Source: Achromobacter insolitus (GTDB lineage Bacteria; Pseudomonadota; Gammaproteobacteria; Burkholderiales; Burkholderiaceae_B). From it: a DNA stretch of 64,000 nt. The stretch lies in the NCBI RefSeq assembly GCF_002209555.1, contig NZ_NJIF01000006.1:62001-126000 (forward strand), read 5' to 3'. This document shows positions 15,076-23,656 of the stretch, one piece after another. The notes beneath the pieces are model-generated. The model ran no database searches. It was given only the letters and a program-made list of their open reading frames with translations, and was not told the origin of the DNA. Position 1 is the first letter of the stretch. Each line of letters begins with the position of its first letter. The translations under genes and the position numbers were made by a program.

Positions 15076-16068
15076 TTACTGCGGTTCGATCTTCGCGTCG
15101 ACCGCGCGCTGGGTCCAGACCTGGCGCTGCGATTGCGCAAAGGCCTGGTGCTCGGCCAGCGTGTTGGGCGAGACCTGCATGCCCAGGGATTCAAAGCGCT
15201 GCAAGACATCCGGCTCGCGCAGGATGGCTGTGACTTCCTGATTCAGCTTCTGCGCGATGGCATCGGGCGTCTTGGCCGGTACCGCCACGCCGACCCACAC
15301 GACCAGGTCGAACTTCTGGTAGCCCAGCTCGGCCAGCGTCGGCACGTTCGGGAATTCCTTGGCGCGCTCGTGGCCGGTGTAGGCCAGGCCACGCAGTTTG
15401 CCTGCTTGCATAAAGGACGTGACGACGGACAAGTCCGCAAACAGGTAGTCGACGTGCCCGCCCAGCAGGTCGGTCACGGCGGGAGGCTGGCTCTTGTAGG
15501 GCACGCCGTTGGCGGCGGCGCCCGCCACGGTGTTGAATGTGGCGCCCGCGATCTGGCTGGTGGGCGAGCCGTATGCGTAGTTCAAGGGCTTGGCCTGGGT
15601 GGCCTTGACGAGTTCCTGCAGCGATTTGTAGGGCGCGTCCTCGCGCACCACCAGCATCATCGGAATGGTGGCGATACGGACCACGTGGGTGAAATCGCCC
15701 GTGGGGTCGAACGGCAGCTTCCGGAACAGCGCCGGCGTGGCCGAGTGCGTCGAGCTGCTGGTGAGGATGAGCGTATAGCCATCGGGCTGGGCGCGTGCCA
15801 CGAACGAGGACCCGATGGTGCCGGACGCGCCGGGCTTGTTCTCGATAACCACCGGCACGTTCAGGCGGGGCCCGAGCTTTTCGGCGATGATGCGCGCGCT
15901 GGTATCGGTTGCGCTGCCTGGCGAGAACGGCACGACGATGGTGATGGGCTTGTCGGGATATGCGCCCTGAGCCAACGCCGCGGACGGCAGGCCGCCAGCC
16001 AGCGCAGTCAGGACGGTGAGGCTGCCGGCGGCCAGCAGGCGGCGGCGTACGCCAAACGGTCGAATCAT
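15076..16068 (-). CDS. Bug-family periplasmic solute-binding protein
   Basis: A 330-residue extracytoplasmic receptor of the Bug/TctC family, which is greatly expanded in Bordetella and Achromobacter. A signal peptide ends ALAQG, followed by the hallmark YPDKPITIVVPFSPGSATDTSARIIAEKL and a later PDGYTLILTSSSTHS segment. Bug proteins bind carboxylates, often with only a few dedicated TctAB membrane partners, and none is encoded here. Its promoter carries a 25-bp element also found upstream of the enoyl-CoA hydratase gene, so the receptor is probably co-regulated with that pathway by the LysR gene between them. Confidence 0.93.
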   Translation of the reverse strand: MIRPFGVRRRLLAAGSLTVLTALAGGLPSAALAQGAYPDKPITIVVPFSPGSATDTSARIIAEKLGPRLNVPVVIENKPGASGTIGSSFVARAQPDGYTLILTSSSTHSATPALFRKLPFDPTGDFTHVVRIATIPMMLVVREDAPYKSLQELVKATQAKPLNYAYGSPTSQIAGATFNTVAGAAANGVPYKSQPPAVTDLLGGHVDYLFADLSVVTSFMQAGKLRGLAYTGHERAKEFPNVPTLAELGYQKFDLVVWVGVAVPAKTPDAIAQKLNQEVTAILREPDVLQRFESLGMQVSPNTLAEHQAFAQSQRQVWTQRAVDAKIEPQ

Positions 16069-16137
16069 GCTTGTCTCCTGTGAGGGGCCGCGGGTCGGCC
16101 TCTTGAACTCTGACCGTATGATGCTTGCGACCCGCTT

Positions 16138-16162
16138 ATCCCAACAAGGGACTAATTTTCAT
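16138..16162 (-). promoter_or_regulatory. Shared 25-bp promoter element, copy A (Bug gene)
   Basis: This stretch matches 19113-19137 at 21 of 25 positions, including a run of 9 or more identical bases around TAATTTTCAT. Just beyond it lies AGACTTATTCCA (16163-16174), whose core AGACTTATT occurs in reverse orientation beside copy B. It ends 70 bp upstream of the Bug start codon. A LysR binding site plus promoter is the most likely reading. Confidence 0.6.
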
Positions 16163-16182
16163 AGACTTATTCCAAACTGGGA

Positions 16183-17094
16183 TTAATTACCTTCGGCTTG
16201 GCGCTGCCGCAGATAATCCTCGGTGGCCTGCAGAAAGGCCGATGCCGCCAGCGACAGCCGCGCGTTGCGGCGCTGGATGAGCCAGAGTTCGTGCCCGTGC
16301 TTGCGCGCGCCGTCGATGGCCAAGATGCGCAGGCCCAGCTGCCGCGCCAAGTCGCAGGCATACCCGGGCACCACCGTGATGCCCAGGCCCGCGCCGACCA
16401 GCTTCAGCGCCGAGGTCAGCATGCCGGCTTCGATACGGTAGCGGAATTCCAGGTTCAGGTCGGCCGCCACGCGGTCCAGGCTGCGCCGCACGCTGTACAC
16501 GTTGCGCAGCATGATGTGGTCGTGGGCGGCCACGTCGGCCCACGACACGGAACGCTTGCGCGTCAGGGCGTGGCGTGGCGCGCACACCGCATACATGGTG
16601 TCGCAGTAGATGACACGCGTGGCCAATTCTTCCGAAGGGGTTTCAACCGAAACAATGCCGAAATCGGCGCGGCCGTTGCGCACGTGTTCGATGGTGTCGT
16701 CGGTGGAGAGCTCGAACAGGTCCAGCTTCACGCTGGGATGGGCGCGGTGATAGTCGGCCACCACGTCGCCCAGCAGGCCGACCATCATCAGGGGCGACGT
16801 CGCCACGCCCACCGTGCCGCGTTCCAGCGTGCGCAGGCCCGACATGCTGCGCTCGGCCGCGCGCACGGTCCCCAGGATTTCCTGGGCGTAGGCGTAGAAA
16901 TCCGCCGCGCCGTCGCAAGGCGTGACACTGCGGGTGGAGCGTTCGAACAGCGGCTGGCCGACCTCGGCCTCGAGTTCCGCGCAGAGCTTGCTGACGGCCG
17001 ATTGGGTCACGAAGGCCGCGCGCGCGGCCGCCGTGAAACTGCGCAGTTCGTAGAGCGCGCAAAATACGCGCAATTGCTTGAGAGTGATGTTCAT
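16183..17094 (-). CDS. LysR-type transcriptional regulator
   Basis: A 303-residue LysR protein. The N-terminal helix-turn-helix (residues 4-63) reads LKQLRVFCALYELRSFTAAARAAFVTQSAVSKLCAELEAEVGQPLFERSTR-like with the normal spacing, followed by a linker helix and two Rossmann-like effector lobes (GTVGVATSPLMMVGLL, VVPGYACDLARQLGL). It lies 39 bp after the CoA-transferase gene and just before the Bug promoter, inside the cluster it likely controls. The two copies of a common promoter element at 16138 and 19113 are its best candidate targets. Confidence 0.93.
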   Translation of the reverse strand: MNITLKQLRVFCALYELRSFTAAARAAFVTQSAVSKLCAELEAEVGQPLFERSTRSVTPCDGAADFYAYAQEILGTVRAAERSMSGLRTLERGTVGVATSPLMMVGLLGDVVADYHRAHPSVKLDLFELSTDDTIEHVRNGRADFGIVSVETPSEELATRVIYCDTMYAVCAPRHALTRKRSVSWADVAAHDHIMLRNVYSVRRSLDRVAADLNLEFRYRIEAGMLTSALKLVGAGLGITVVPGYACDLARQLGLRILAIDGARKHGHELWLIQRRNARLSLAASAFLQATEDYLRQRQAEGN

Positions 17095-17133
17095 GGTCGA
17101 AGTCGCCGCCAGGCGCCGCCGGCCATGCCGGCC

Positions 17134-18270
17134 TCAGCGCGCAGGCTTGAGCATATCGCGATCGGCGTCCTGACGCGGCGCCTGGCGCTTGATCTCTCCG
17201 GGCGTGCGCGAGAAGCGCACCGGAATGCCTGCTGCCATCAGCGGCCCTTCGGTCGGATGCTCCACGGGCTGGAAGAACCCCGTCGCCCGCAGGTGCGGAT
17301 CATCGAACAGGGCTTCCGGCGTGTTGACGCGCGAATGCGGGATGTCGGCATCGACCAGCAGCGCCAGCCACTCTTCGGTGCCCCGCAACGCGACGATATC
17401 GGCCAGGTCCTGGTAGAGCTCGTCGAAATGCCGGGCGCGCGCCGTTGCGTCGACGTAGCGCGGGTCCACCGCCAGGTCGTCGCGTTGGGCCAGGGCGAAA
17501 AAGCGCCCCCACTGCGCGTCGGTGTAAGGCAGCAAGGCCAGATAGCCATCGCGGGTGCGGTAGGGACGCCGTTGCGGCGACAACACGCGGCTGTAGCCCA
17601 TGGGCCCCAGCGGCGGCACGAAACTGTGGCCGCTCATGTGCTCGACCAGGGTGAAGGAAACCAGGGTTTCGAACATGGGGACTTCGACGGCCTGCCCCTC
17701 TCCCGAACGCTCGCGCTCGTAAAGCGCCATGGGAATGGCGTAGGCCAGCGTCAACCCCGCGACCTTGTCGGCGAGGATGGTGTTCACGTACGCTGGCGCG
17801 CCGCTGTTGCGGCCCTGCAGGTCGGCCAGGCCGCTCATGGCCTGGATGATGTCGTCAAAGGCCGGGCGCGCCGCATACGGGCCGTCCTGGCCGAAGCCCA
17901 CTGCGGAGCAATGGATCAGGCGCGGGTTGCGCGCGCGCAGCGTGGCGGCGTCCAGGCCCAGCCGCGCCAGGGCCGCGGGACGCACGTTGGATACGAACAC
18001 GTCGGCCCCGTCGATCAAGCGCAGCAGGCTGTCACGGTCGGCCGGCGTTTTCGCATCCAGCGTCACGCTGTACTTGTTGCGGTTGAGGTTCAGATAGGCC
18101 GGCCCCATGCCCGGACTCATCGCCGGGGCCGAAGTGCGGAACACGTCGCCTTCGGGCGATTCCACTTTAATGACCTCCGCCCCCATGTCGGCCAGGATCT
18201 GCGTGCCATACGGCCCCATGGCCACCGAGGTCATGTCGATGACGCGCACGCCCGCGAGCGGGCCAGCCAT
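17134..18270 (-). CDS. CaiB/BaiF family (class III) CoA-transferase
   Basis: A 378-residue family III CoA-transferase, which moves CoA between carboxylic acids. It has the typical start LAGVRVIDMTSVAMGPYGTQILADMGAEVIKVE, then LNRNKYSVTLD, FVSNVRPAALARLGLD and the active-site region YVNTILADKVAGLTLAYAIPMAL with the expected catalytic Asp. It shares one base with the end of the upstream enoyl-CoA hydratase gene and is therefore coupled to it. Together they could activate and hydrate, or isomerise, an imported acid. The acid cannot be named from sequence. Confidence 0.92.
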   Translation of the reverse strand: MAGPLAGVRVIDMTSVAMGPYGTQILADMGAEVIKVESPEGDVFRTSAPAMSPGMGPAYLNLNRNKYSVTLDAKTPADRDSLLRLIDGADVFVSNVRPAALARLGLDAATLRARNPRLIHCSAVGFGQDGPYAARPAFDDIIQAMSGLADLQGRNSGAPAYVNTILADKVAGLTLAYAIPMALYERERSGEGQAVEVPMFETLVSFTLVEHMSGHSFVPPLGPMGYSRVLSPQRRPYRTRDGYLALLPYTDAQWGRFFALAQRDDLAVDPRYVDATARARHFDELYQDLADIVALRGTEEWLALLVDADIPHSRVNTPEALFDDPHLRATGFFQPVEHPTEGPLMAAGIPVRFSRTPGEIKRQAPRQDADRDMLKPAR

Positions 18271-19064
18271 TACTTGGCCTCCTGGTGCTTCTTGCGGTTG
18301 ACGAAGGGCGCCATGTAGCGGCGCGGCTCGTCGGTAGTGAAGGCTTCACCGAATGCCGCCACGCTGCGGTCCAGGCCGGCTTCGACCGTGGATTCGCTCC
18401 AGTAGCGCAGCAACGCCTTCTGCGAGCGCACGGCGATCGGGCCGCTTTCCGCGATGGGCGCCACCGTGCGTTCGACCAGCGCGTCGAGCGCCCCGGTCTC
18501 GCTGACGAACTCCAGGAAGCCCCACTGGCGAGCCTGCGCCGCATCCACGGTCTCCCCGGTGAGCAGCAGCCAGTTGGTGGGACCGGGGCCGATGATCGCC
18601 GGGAGCAGCACGGCATGGATCACCGATGGGATGCCCACACGCACCTCGGGCATGCCGAACACGGCGTCCGCCGACCCCAGGCGGATGTCGCAAGCCGCAG
18701 CCAGTTCCATGCCGGCCCCCAGGCAGAAGCCCGGAATACGGGCGATGGTCGGAACAGGAATTGCGGCGACCGCGTCGCACAGATCGCGCAGTCGGGTGAT
18801 GAATTCGCGCGCCCCCTGAGGCTCGAGTTCGACCATTTCATAGATGTTGGCGCCGCCCACGAAGGCGCGCTCGCCCGAACCACGGATAACGACCGCGCGA
18901 GCATCGTCCTGGGCCGCGACCCAGCGCGCGGCCTCGGTCAGGCTCAGCGTGACCGTCGAGGCCAGGATGTTCAGGCTCTTGGCATCGTGGATCTGCAGGG
19001 TGTAGACACCGCGCTCGTCACGGGTCACGAGGGCATGGGCGAAGGCAGGGATAGGCGCAGTCAT
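18270..19064 (-). CDS. Enoyl-CoA hydratase/isomerase family protein
   Basis: A 264-residue crotonase-fold enzyme. The first oxyanion-loop motif is GSGERAFVGGANI, and the second is IPGFCLGAGMELAAACDIRLGSADAVFGMPEVRVGIPS, in which both glutamates of classical hydratases (in GAGMEL and MPEV) are present. Acyl-CoA hydration is therefore plausible. It is the promoter-proximal gene of a coupled pair with the CoA-transferase, followed by the LysR gene. The promoter carries copy B of the shared 25-bp element. Confidence 0.92.
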   Translation of the reverse strand: MTAPIPAFAHALVTRDERGVYTLQIHDAKSLNILASTVTLSLTEAARWVAAQDDARAVVIRGSGERAFVGGANIYEMVELEPQGAREFITRLRDLCDAVAAIPVPTIARIPGFCLGAGMELAAACDIRLGSADAVFGMPEVRVGIPSVIHAVLLPAIIGPGPTNWLLLTGETVDAAQARQWGFLEFVSETGALDALVERTVAPIAESGPIAVRSQKALLRYWSESTVEAGLDRSVAAFGEAFTTDEPRRYMAPFVNRKKHQEAK

Positions 19065-19112
19065 GGAAACTCCAGCTAGGGTTATGGCTACCGATGCTAA
19101 GGGCGAGGTTTC

Positions 19113-19137
19113 ATCACAACAAACGAGTAATTTTCAT
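19113..19137 (-). promoter_or_regulatory. Shared 25-bp promoter element, copy B (enoyl-CoA hydratase gene)
   Basis: Identical at 21 of 25 positions to 16138-16162. It ends 49 bp upstream of the hydratase start codon and adjoins AATAAGTCTGGAAT (19140-19153), in which AATAAGTCT is the reverse complement of the AGACTTATT beside copy A. It probably marks the LysR-controlled promoter of the hydratase/CoA-transferase operon. Confidence 0.6.
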
Positions 19138-19187
19138 GAAATAAGTCTGGAATGGAATAAATACTGAAGCCCGCCTGGCTTGGGTAC

Positions 19188-19258
19188 GATAGGGCGGCGC
19201 CGAACGCAGCGTGGCCGGCATCGACCGCGGCGACTTCTCAATCGCAGCGCCGCCTATC
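19188..19258. repeat. Long-spaced inverted repeat upstream of the oxygenase-like gene
   Basis: Left arm GATAGGGCGGCGC (19188-19200) pairs with GCGCCGCCTATC (19247-19258), 12 bp with one bulged G, across a 46-nt loop. It lies 80 bp upstream of the oxygenase-like start codon, so it would be in the leader or promoter. No U-run follows, so not a simple terminator. Confidence 0.4.
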
Positions 19259-19337
19259 ATGACGCATACCCTCATCGCACCGGTAGTCATGCGGTCTCCC
19301 GCGTCGCACCCTACCATTTTCCCCGCAGCCTTCCCCC

Positions 19338-20075
19338 ATGAGCCCCGCCCCGCCGCCTTGCATGCCCGACCGACTGGCGTCCTACTACTGGAGCGGCAAT
19401 ACCCTGCGCAGCCGCAGCGTCAGCGGCGCCGTGCTAAGCACCACCTTGGACCTGCCCGCGCCGCCCCCCCGTGTGCTCGCCGACTGGGACCGGGAGATGG
19501 CGACACGCCTGTTCCTCGAACCCGGCGACGTGGAACAGATGCCCTTGGCGCGCACGCAGGCACGCTGGCCCGAGTACGGCCTGTGCCTGCAAGCCATGCG
19601 CCAGTGGACGCGAACACTGGGGTTGCCCGGCGTGCTGGATACCGCCGACACTGCCCTCATGGCCTGCCTCGGCGCCCGCTACCACCATGACGGCGCGCAA
19701 TATGGCTGCGCCGCCTTCTGCAACCTGTTCTTGAGCGAAGACCGGGGCCTGGACGTGCACTTCCCAGGCACCGGCCTGCGCATTCCGCTGCAGCGCGGCA
19801 CCGCCATCATCTTCGATACCGGCCAGCCCCATGGCGTCATCCCGCGCCGTGGCACGGGCTTTCACGAGGCCGATTTCGCGGGCGGCCTCGATCTGGCGCA
19901 GCTCTTCCTGACCTGGGAACTGCCTATCGACGACGCGCGCGTCGCCGGCGCGCTCGGCATCGCCTTCGACATCGATCCGGCGACCGCGGCACGGCTGGAC
20001 GAGGAGCAGGTACGGATGGACGGAAGACGCGTGGACGTCGATCCGGCGTCCGGGCGGTGGCTAGCGAGCGACTAG
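19338..20075 (+). CDS. Putative 2OG-Fe(II) oxygenase-like protein
   Basis: A 245-residue soluble protein I do not recognise by name. Its centre has the facial-triad layout of 2-oxoglutarate/iron oxygenases: His116-x-Asp118 in ARYHHDGAQYG, a beta-strand block (FCNLFLSEDRGLDVHFPGTGLRIPLQRGTAIIFDTGQPHGVIPR) with the distal His165, and Arg170 in the position used for 2OG binding. The N-terminal 100 residues and C-terminal tail (IDPATAARLDEEQ) show no known domain. It is a single gene between the CoA cluster and the convergent LysE gene. The oxygenase call rests on motif spacing alone. Confidence 0.6.
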   Translation: MSPAPPPCMPDRLASYYWSGNTLRSRSVSGAVLSTTLDLPAPPPRVLADWDREMATRLFLEPGDVEQMPLARTQARWPEYGLCLQAMRQWTRTLGLPGVLDTADTALMACLGARYHHDGAQYGCAAFCNLFLSEDRGLDVHFPGTGLRIPLQRGTAIIFDTGQPHGVIPRRGTGFHEADFAGGLDLAQLFLTWELPIDDARVAGALGIAFDIDPATAARLDEEQVRMDGRRVDVDPASGRWLASD

Positions 20076-20117
20076 CGTTGCCGCGCAGAAATAGCGCGCC
20101 CTATGAGCAGCCCAGGG

Positions 20118-20726
20118 TCAGGATCCTGGCAGCGCCGCGCCCATGGCAGCGAACAGGCCGCCGCATACTTTGTTGAAGCGCCGGCCTGCGCGCTCCAGCC
20201 AGGGACGCACACGATGCGCCAGCCGCGCCAGCACATACTCGACCAGGAACTCGACCACCACGAAAGTGGCGGCCATGATCGCGAACTGCGTGTAGAGACT
20301 ACGGGTCGGATCGATGAACTGCGGCAGGAACGCACCGTAGAACAGCAGCGCCTTGGGATTGGAGATGGCGGACAGGAGCCCTTGGCTGAACATGCGCATG
20401 CCACGTGCGCGCGGCATGTCGGGCGCGGGCTGCAACTGCACGCCTGGCGCGCGCCAGAGCTGGATGCCCAGCCAGATCAGATAGGCGCCCCCCGCCCACT
20501 TCAGCACTGTCAATGCAGGCCCCCAGGCCTTGAGCAAGGCGCTAATGCCCAGCATCGACAAAGCGATCAACGCGACAAAACCGACCGCGCCGCCAGCGAT
20601 GGTGCACAACGCCTTGCGATGCCCGTGCAGCGCGCCGTGCGTAAGGGCGAGCAGGGTATTCGGTCCCGGAGTCACCGACAGGCCGATGACCGCGACCAGA
20701 TAGATAAGCCAGCTATGCAGCGCCAT
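20118..20726 (-). CDS. LysE/RhtB family exporter
   Basis: A 202-residue inner-membrane exporter of the LysE/RhtB family, which exports amino acids and similar small molecules. The N-terminal signature VIGLSVTPGPNTLLALTHGALHGHRKA is complete. It is followed by the conserved LKWAGGAYLIWLGIQLWR and QGLLSAISNPKALLFYGAFLPQFIDP, with five to six hydrophobic helices overall. The substrate is unknown. It converges on the oxygenase-like gene (42 bp apart). Confidence 0.92.
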   Translation of the reverse strand: MALHSWLIYLVAVIGLSVTPGPNTLLALTHGALHGHRKALCTIAGGAVGFVALIALSMLGISALLKAWGPALTVLKWAGGAYLIWLGIQLWRAPGVQLQPAPDMPRARGMRMFSQGLLSAISNPKALLFYGAFLPQFIDPTRSLYTQFAIMAATFVVVEFLVEYVLARLAHRVRPWLERAGRRFNKVCGGLFAAMGAALPGS

Positions 20727-20860
20727 GGCGGAATGCGTGAATGATAAGGAAGGGAAGCGGCCAGTCTAGTCCGCGGCGGCGGGGCTACGCAAATTCGCGG
20801 GATGGCCCTGAGGCCATTCATCTCCCGCGCCCTGCCGTGCGCCGGTCCAAGGTATCTGCG

Positions 20861-23461
20861 TCAGCGGCGGAAGCCGCCCCCATGGAAGCCGCCGAAGCCG
20901 CCACCCCAGCCTCCCCGGCCGCCCATGCCGCGCCCCTGCCAGCCGCCGCCTTCGGCGCCGCCCATCCCACGGTCCCGCCACCCACCGCCCTGCCAGCCTC
21001 CGCCTTGCATGCCACGGTCTTGCCAGCCGCCGCCCTCCGCGCCACCCATGCGCTCGCCGGAATAGTCGCGCGCCTGGCGCTGGCCGTTCAGATAGTTGCC
21101 ACCCGACTGCGCGCCAGGCTGCACCGCTTGCCAGCCCGAGCTGGTGTGTTGCTGCCAGCCGTTGTCCGTGTGCTCATAGACGTTGCCATTGCGATCGGCG
21201 TATACGTTGCCGTTGTTCCACGCCATGCCGCTGTCCGTGTTGCGGTTATAGGTGGCGCCGCGGCGGTCCACGCTGCTGGTCCCCTCGCCAGCCGTACCGG
21301 TCGCCGTGGCGGAAGAGATAGTCGTGCGGCCGGTGTTTGTATTCGTACGCACATCCTGGCGGCCGGCGGCCCATTGGCCATCGTCGTTGGCGACCACTCC
21401 CGCGCGGCCGGCGCCGGAAGCCCCCGTCACCGGATTGGTGTAGGCATCGCGCCTGCCCGCGGCCGCATTGCCGGTGTACTCGTTGTAGGCCGCGCCGCGC
21501 GTGCCTTCGAAGGCCGCGCCGGTCTGCGGGTTGTAGCCCTCGGCGTGGGTCCCCTGCCATTCAGTGCCCGTCCAGCCATTCCAGCCGGCCGCGTGCGTGA
21601 CCACGCCGGAACCGCCCCAGGCGCCATAGACGTCCACCTGGTTCACGTTGACCCCGCCCCAATAGGGCGCGCCCCAATACGGCCCCCAGTAGGGAGCCGC
21701 GCCGCCCCAGGTTTCGCCGGCGACAAAGCCAAAAGCGAAGCCGGTCGCGGTGGCGAAGGCCGCGTCGTAACCGTAGCTGGGCGGATAGCCTACCCACGTG
21801 TCCTGCACGATGACCGGCGGATACGCATAACCCGTGCCGTACACCACCGTGCCGTCGGGACTGGCCACCACGCCCATGTAGCCAGGCGTATAGCCGAACA
21901 CCACGCTTTGCGGGGTGGAGCCGTATACCTGCACATAGGTGACGTAGTGCAAGGGGGAACTGACCGGTATCGCGTAGATGGCGGCCGGCACATGATCGGC
22001 CACGCGCCAGGGGCCCATCGGAGAGTCCGCCACGAACCACACCGCGCGCGACAAGGCGTAGTAGCGTCCTTCGGCCTGGATCACCGGCACCGGCGAGTTG
22101 GCCGCGTAGTAAAGCGCCGTGCCCGGGATGGGCCGCAGCGTCGGCGAACCGCCGGCATACTCGACCTGCAGCTTCGCCGCGCTGCGAGACACGGTGGCGG
22201 TCTGCGGAATGGTCGAGGCGATGAGCGCCTCTTTGGCTTGCGGCGTGCCCGGCACCGATGCCAGCACACCCGATTGCGGATCCTGGGCCGGAATCCGCGC
22301 GAAGTCACGCGGCAACTGCTTGCCCGGCACATAGGACCAGGGGCCGTCCAGGCTGGCGCCGCGGAACCAGCGGCCGGACACCAACAGGTAATAGCGGTTG
22401 TCGCCCGGATTCATGAACAGGGCGTGGTCGGCGTTGGCCACCGACAGCAGCGAAGTACCCGGCACGGGCCGCATTTCGGGCTGGCCCACGGTCACCAGCA
22501 ACTCGGCGGGCACGGTCGACACCGCGATGGCCGGCGCGCGATGCGGCGGCTTTCCGCCATGCGGCAGCATCGGATCGGGCGCAGCCTTGCGGCGCGCGGC
22601 GTCAGCGGCCGCAAGCAACGCCGTGGGCGGCTGCGGCAGGTCCGTCCACGGACCGTTGACGCCGCCCGCTTCGTACCAATGCCCGGCCGCTTCGAGGAAA
22701 TAGCGGTCCGCGCCGTTGGCCAGCATCAGTGCGCGCGTATTGACCACCCGGCGCCAGCCCGCGGCCTCGGGCACCTCGGCCAGCACGGGCTCGCCGTCGA
22801 TCAGCACCAGGACGGTGGGCACCGTGCGATAGACGATGCGCGGCGGCGCGTTGTCCACCGGAACCGTCTTCGTGGCCGGATTGTTCTGGGACAGGGTGTA
22901 GCTTAGCTGCAGCGCATCAAGCTTCGTGACCACTCCCTTGGCGGGCAGGCGGGCTTCGAGCTGGCTGCGCAGCCTGGCGGCTTCCTGCGGCGCCGTGGGA
23001 ACCTGCACGCGCTCAATCCGGAAGTCCGACAGGTGCACCAGCCCGGCAGGCTTATTGACCTCGGCCCGCGCGGAAAAATCGGCCACGCCATAGGTCGGGC
23101 TACCCTTGGCGGCGCCGACTGCCACCGCCATCCGGCCCGAAATACGGTCGGCACTCCAGGTATCGATCTGGGGCTGATAGAGCTCCACCCGCGTGCCGTC
23201 GGCAGCCTCGAAGCTGCGCGGCCACTGCAGCGAACGTGCGGCCTCCTCCTGGGCGTCGGATTGGGTGGACGCCGATTGCGTCGGGGTCTGTCCCTGCCCT
23301 TGGGCCAGTGCCACGCCGCCGGGCATCAGGCTCGCGCCGGCAGCCACGCCAGCCACGGCCAATGCGAGGGCGAGGCGTGAAAGACGCCCCGGCGGACTCG
23401 CGGACACGAACGGCGTTGTCGGGGATCCATGCACGCGCCACAGTCGGGTCAGGCTATACAT
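20861..23461 (-). CDS. Large secreted protein with repeated W-GPW modules and a Gly/Trp-rich tail
   Basis: An 866-residue exported protein of unknown function. Signal peptide: hydrophobic LALALAVAGVAAGASLMPGGVALAQG. The middle has four or more modules built around a PG-x-S/A-L-x-x-x-A block, then RYYxLxxxxWxxxxxxxGPW (for example ADRYFLEAAGHWYEAGGVNGPW and NRYYLLVSGRWFRGASLDGPW), suggestive of small beta or SH3-like repeats. Then comes YVQVYGSTPQSVVFGYTPGY, a Trp/Tyr-rich PYWGPYWGAPYWGG run, an Asn/Thr/Gly-rich NxYTGN-type region, and a low-complexity tail of GGGWQDRGM-like repeats. Database relatives are sometimes labelled carbohydrate-binding. The start at 23461 has GAGGAG 7 nt upstream; the open frame continues to 23746. 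It diverges from the sheath operon. Confidence 0.75.
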   Translation of the reverse strand: MYSLTRLWRVHGSPTTPFVSASPPGRLSRLALALAVAGVAAGASLMPGGVALAQGQGQTPTQSASTQSDAQEEAARSLQWPRSFEAADGTRVELYQPQIDTWSADRISGRMAVAVGAAKGSPTYGVADFSARAEVNKPAGLVHLSDFRIERVQVPTAPQEAARLRSQLEARLPAKGVVTKLDALQLSYTLSQNNPATKTVPVDNAPPRIVYRTVPTVLVLIDGEPVLAEVPEAAGWRRVVNTRALMLANGADRYFLEAAGHWYEAGGVNGPWTDLPQPPTALLAAADAARRKAAPDPMLPHGGKPPHRAPAIAVSTVPAELLVTVGQPEMRPVPGTSLLSVANADHALFMNPGDNRYYLLVSGRWFRGASLDGPWSYVPGKQLPRDFARIPAQDPQSGVLASVPGTPQAKEALIASTIPQTATVSRSAAKLQVEYAGGSPTLRPIPGTALYYAANSPVPVIQAEGRYYALSRAVWFVADSPMGPWRVADHVPAAIYAIPVSSPLHYVTYVQVYGSTPQSVVFGYTPGYMGVVASPDGTVVYGTGYAYPPVIVQDTWVGYPPSYGYDAAFATATGFAFGFVAGETWGGAAPYWGPYWGAPYWGGVNVNQVDVYGAWGGSGVVTHAAGWNGWTGTEWQGTHAEGYNPQTGAAFEGTRGAAYNEYTGNAAAGRRDAYTNPVTGASGAGRAGVVANDDGQWAAGRQDVRTNTNTGRTTISSATATGTAGEGTSSVDRRGATYNRNTDSGMAWNNGNVYADRNGNVYEHTDNGWQQHTSSGWQAVQPGAQSGGNYLNGQRQARDYSGERMGGAEGGGWQDRGMQGGGWQGGGWRDRGMGGAEGGGWQGRGMGGRGGWGGGFGGFHGGGFRR

Positions 23462-23518
23462 CTCGCGCTCCTCGTTGCGGGCCGCAGCCGCCAGTCGGGC
23501 CCTTGGCCACTCTGATTT

Positions 23519-23540
23519 CCCGCAGCGCCGCCGCTGCGGG
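23519..23540. other. Strong hairpin in the leader of the 866-residue protein gene
   Basis: Perfect 9-bp arms CCCGCAGCG (23519-23527) and CGCTGCGGG (23532-23540) with a 4-nt loop, 58-79 bp upstream of the minus-strand start codon. There is no U-run. It is part of the 397-bp gene-free stretch 23462-23858, which otherwise holds the sheath-operon promoter and leader. Confidence 0.45.
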
Positions 23541-23627
23541 CCATGCGTCAGCCGGCCTCTCTGCGAGGCGTCCTGCATGCGCCGGCTTCTGAATAAGCAA
23601 CAGAACGTTAACACCGCTGAAAAGCTA

Positions 23628-23656
23628 TTGCCCGCTTTTATCAGACCTTCTATAAA
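23628..23656 (+). promoter_or_regulatory. Sigma70-like promoter of the sheath operon
   Basis: TTGCCC (23628-23633, 4 of 6 to consensus), exactly 17 bp, then TATAAA (23651-23656, 5 of 6). No better pair is visible between the divergent genes. Transcription would begin near 23663, leaving a leader of about 195 nt before the sheath start codon. Confidence 0.55.

Noticed and set aside
16198-18318. 706-codon open frame on the plus strand
   Set aside because: Covers LysR and CoA-transferase genes with clear family motifs on the other strand.
20741-22906. 721-codon open frame on the plus strand
   Set aside because: Shadow of the 866-residue secreted protein gene; Arg/His/Ala-rich without motifs.
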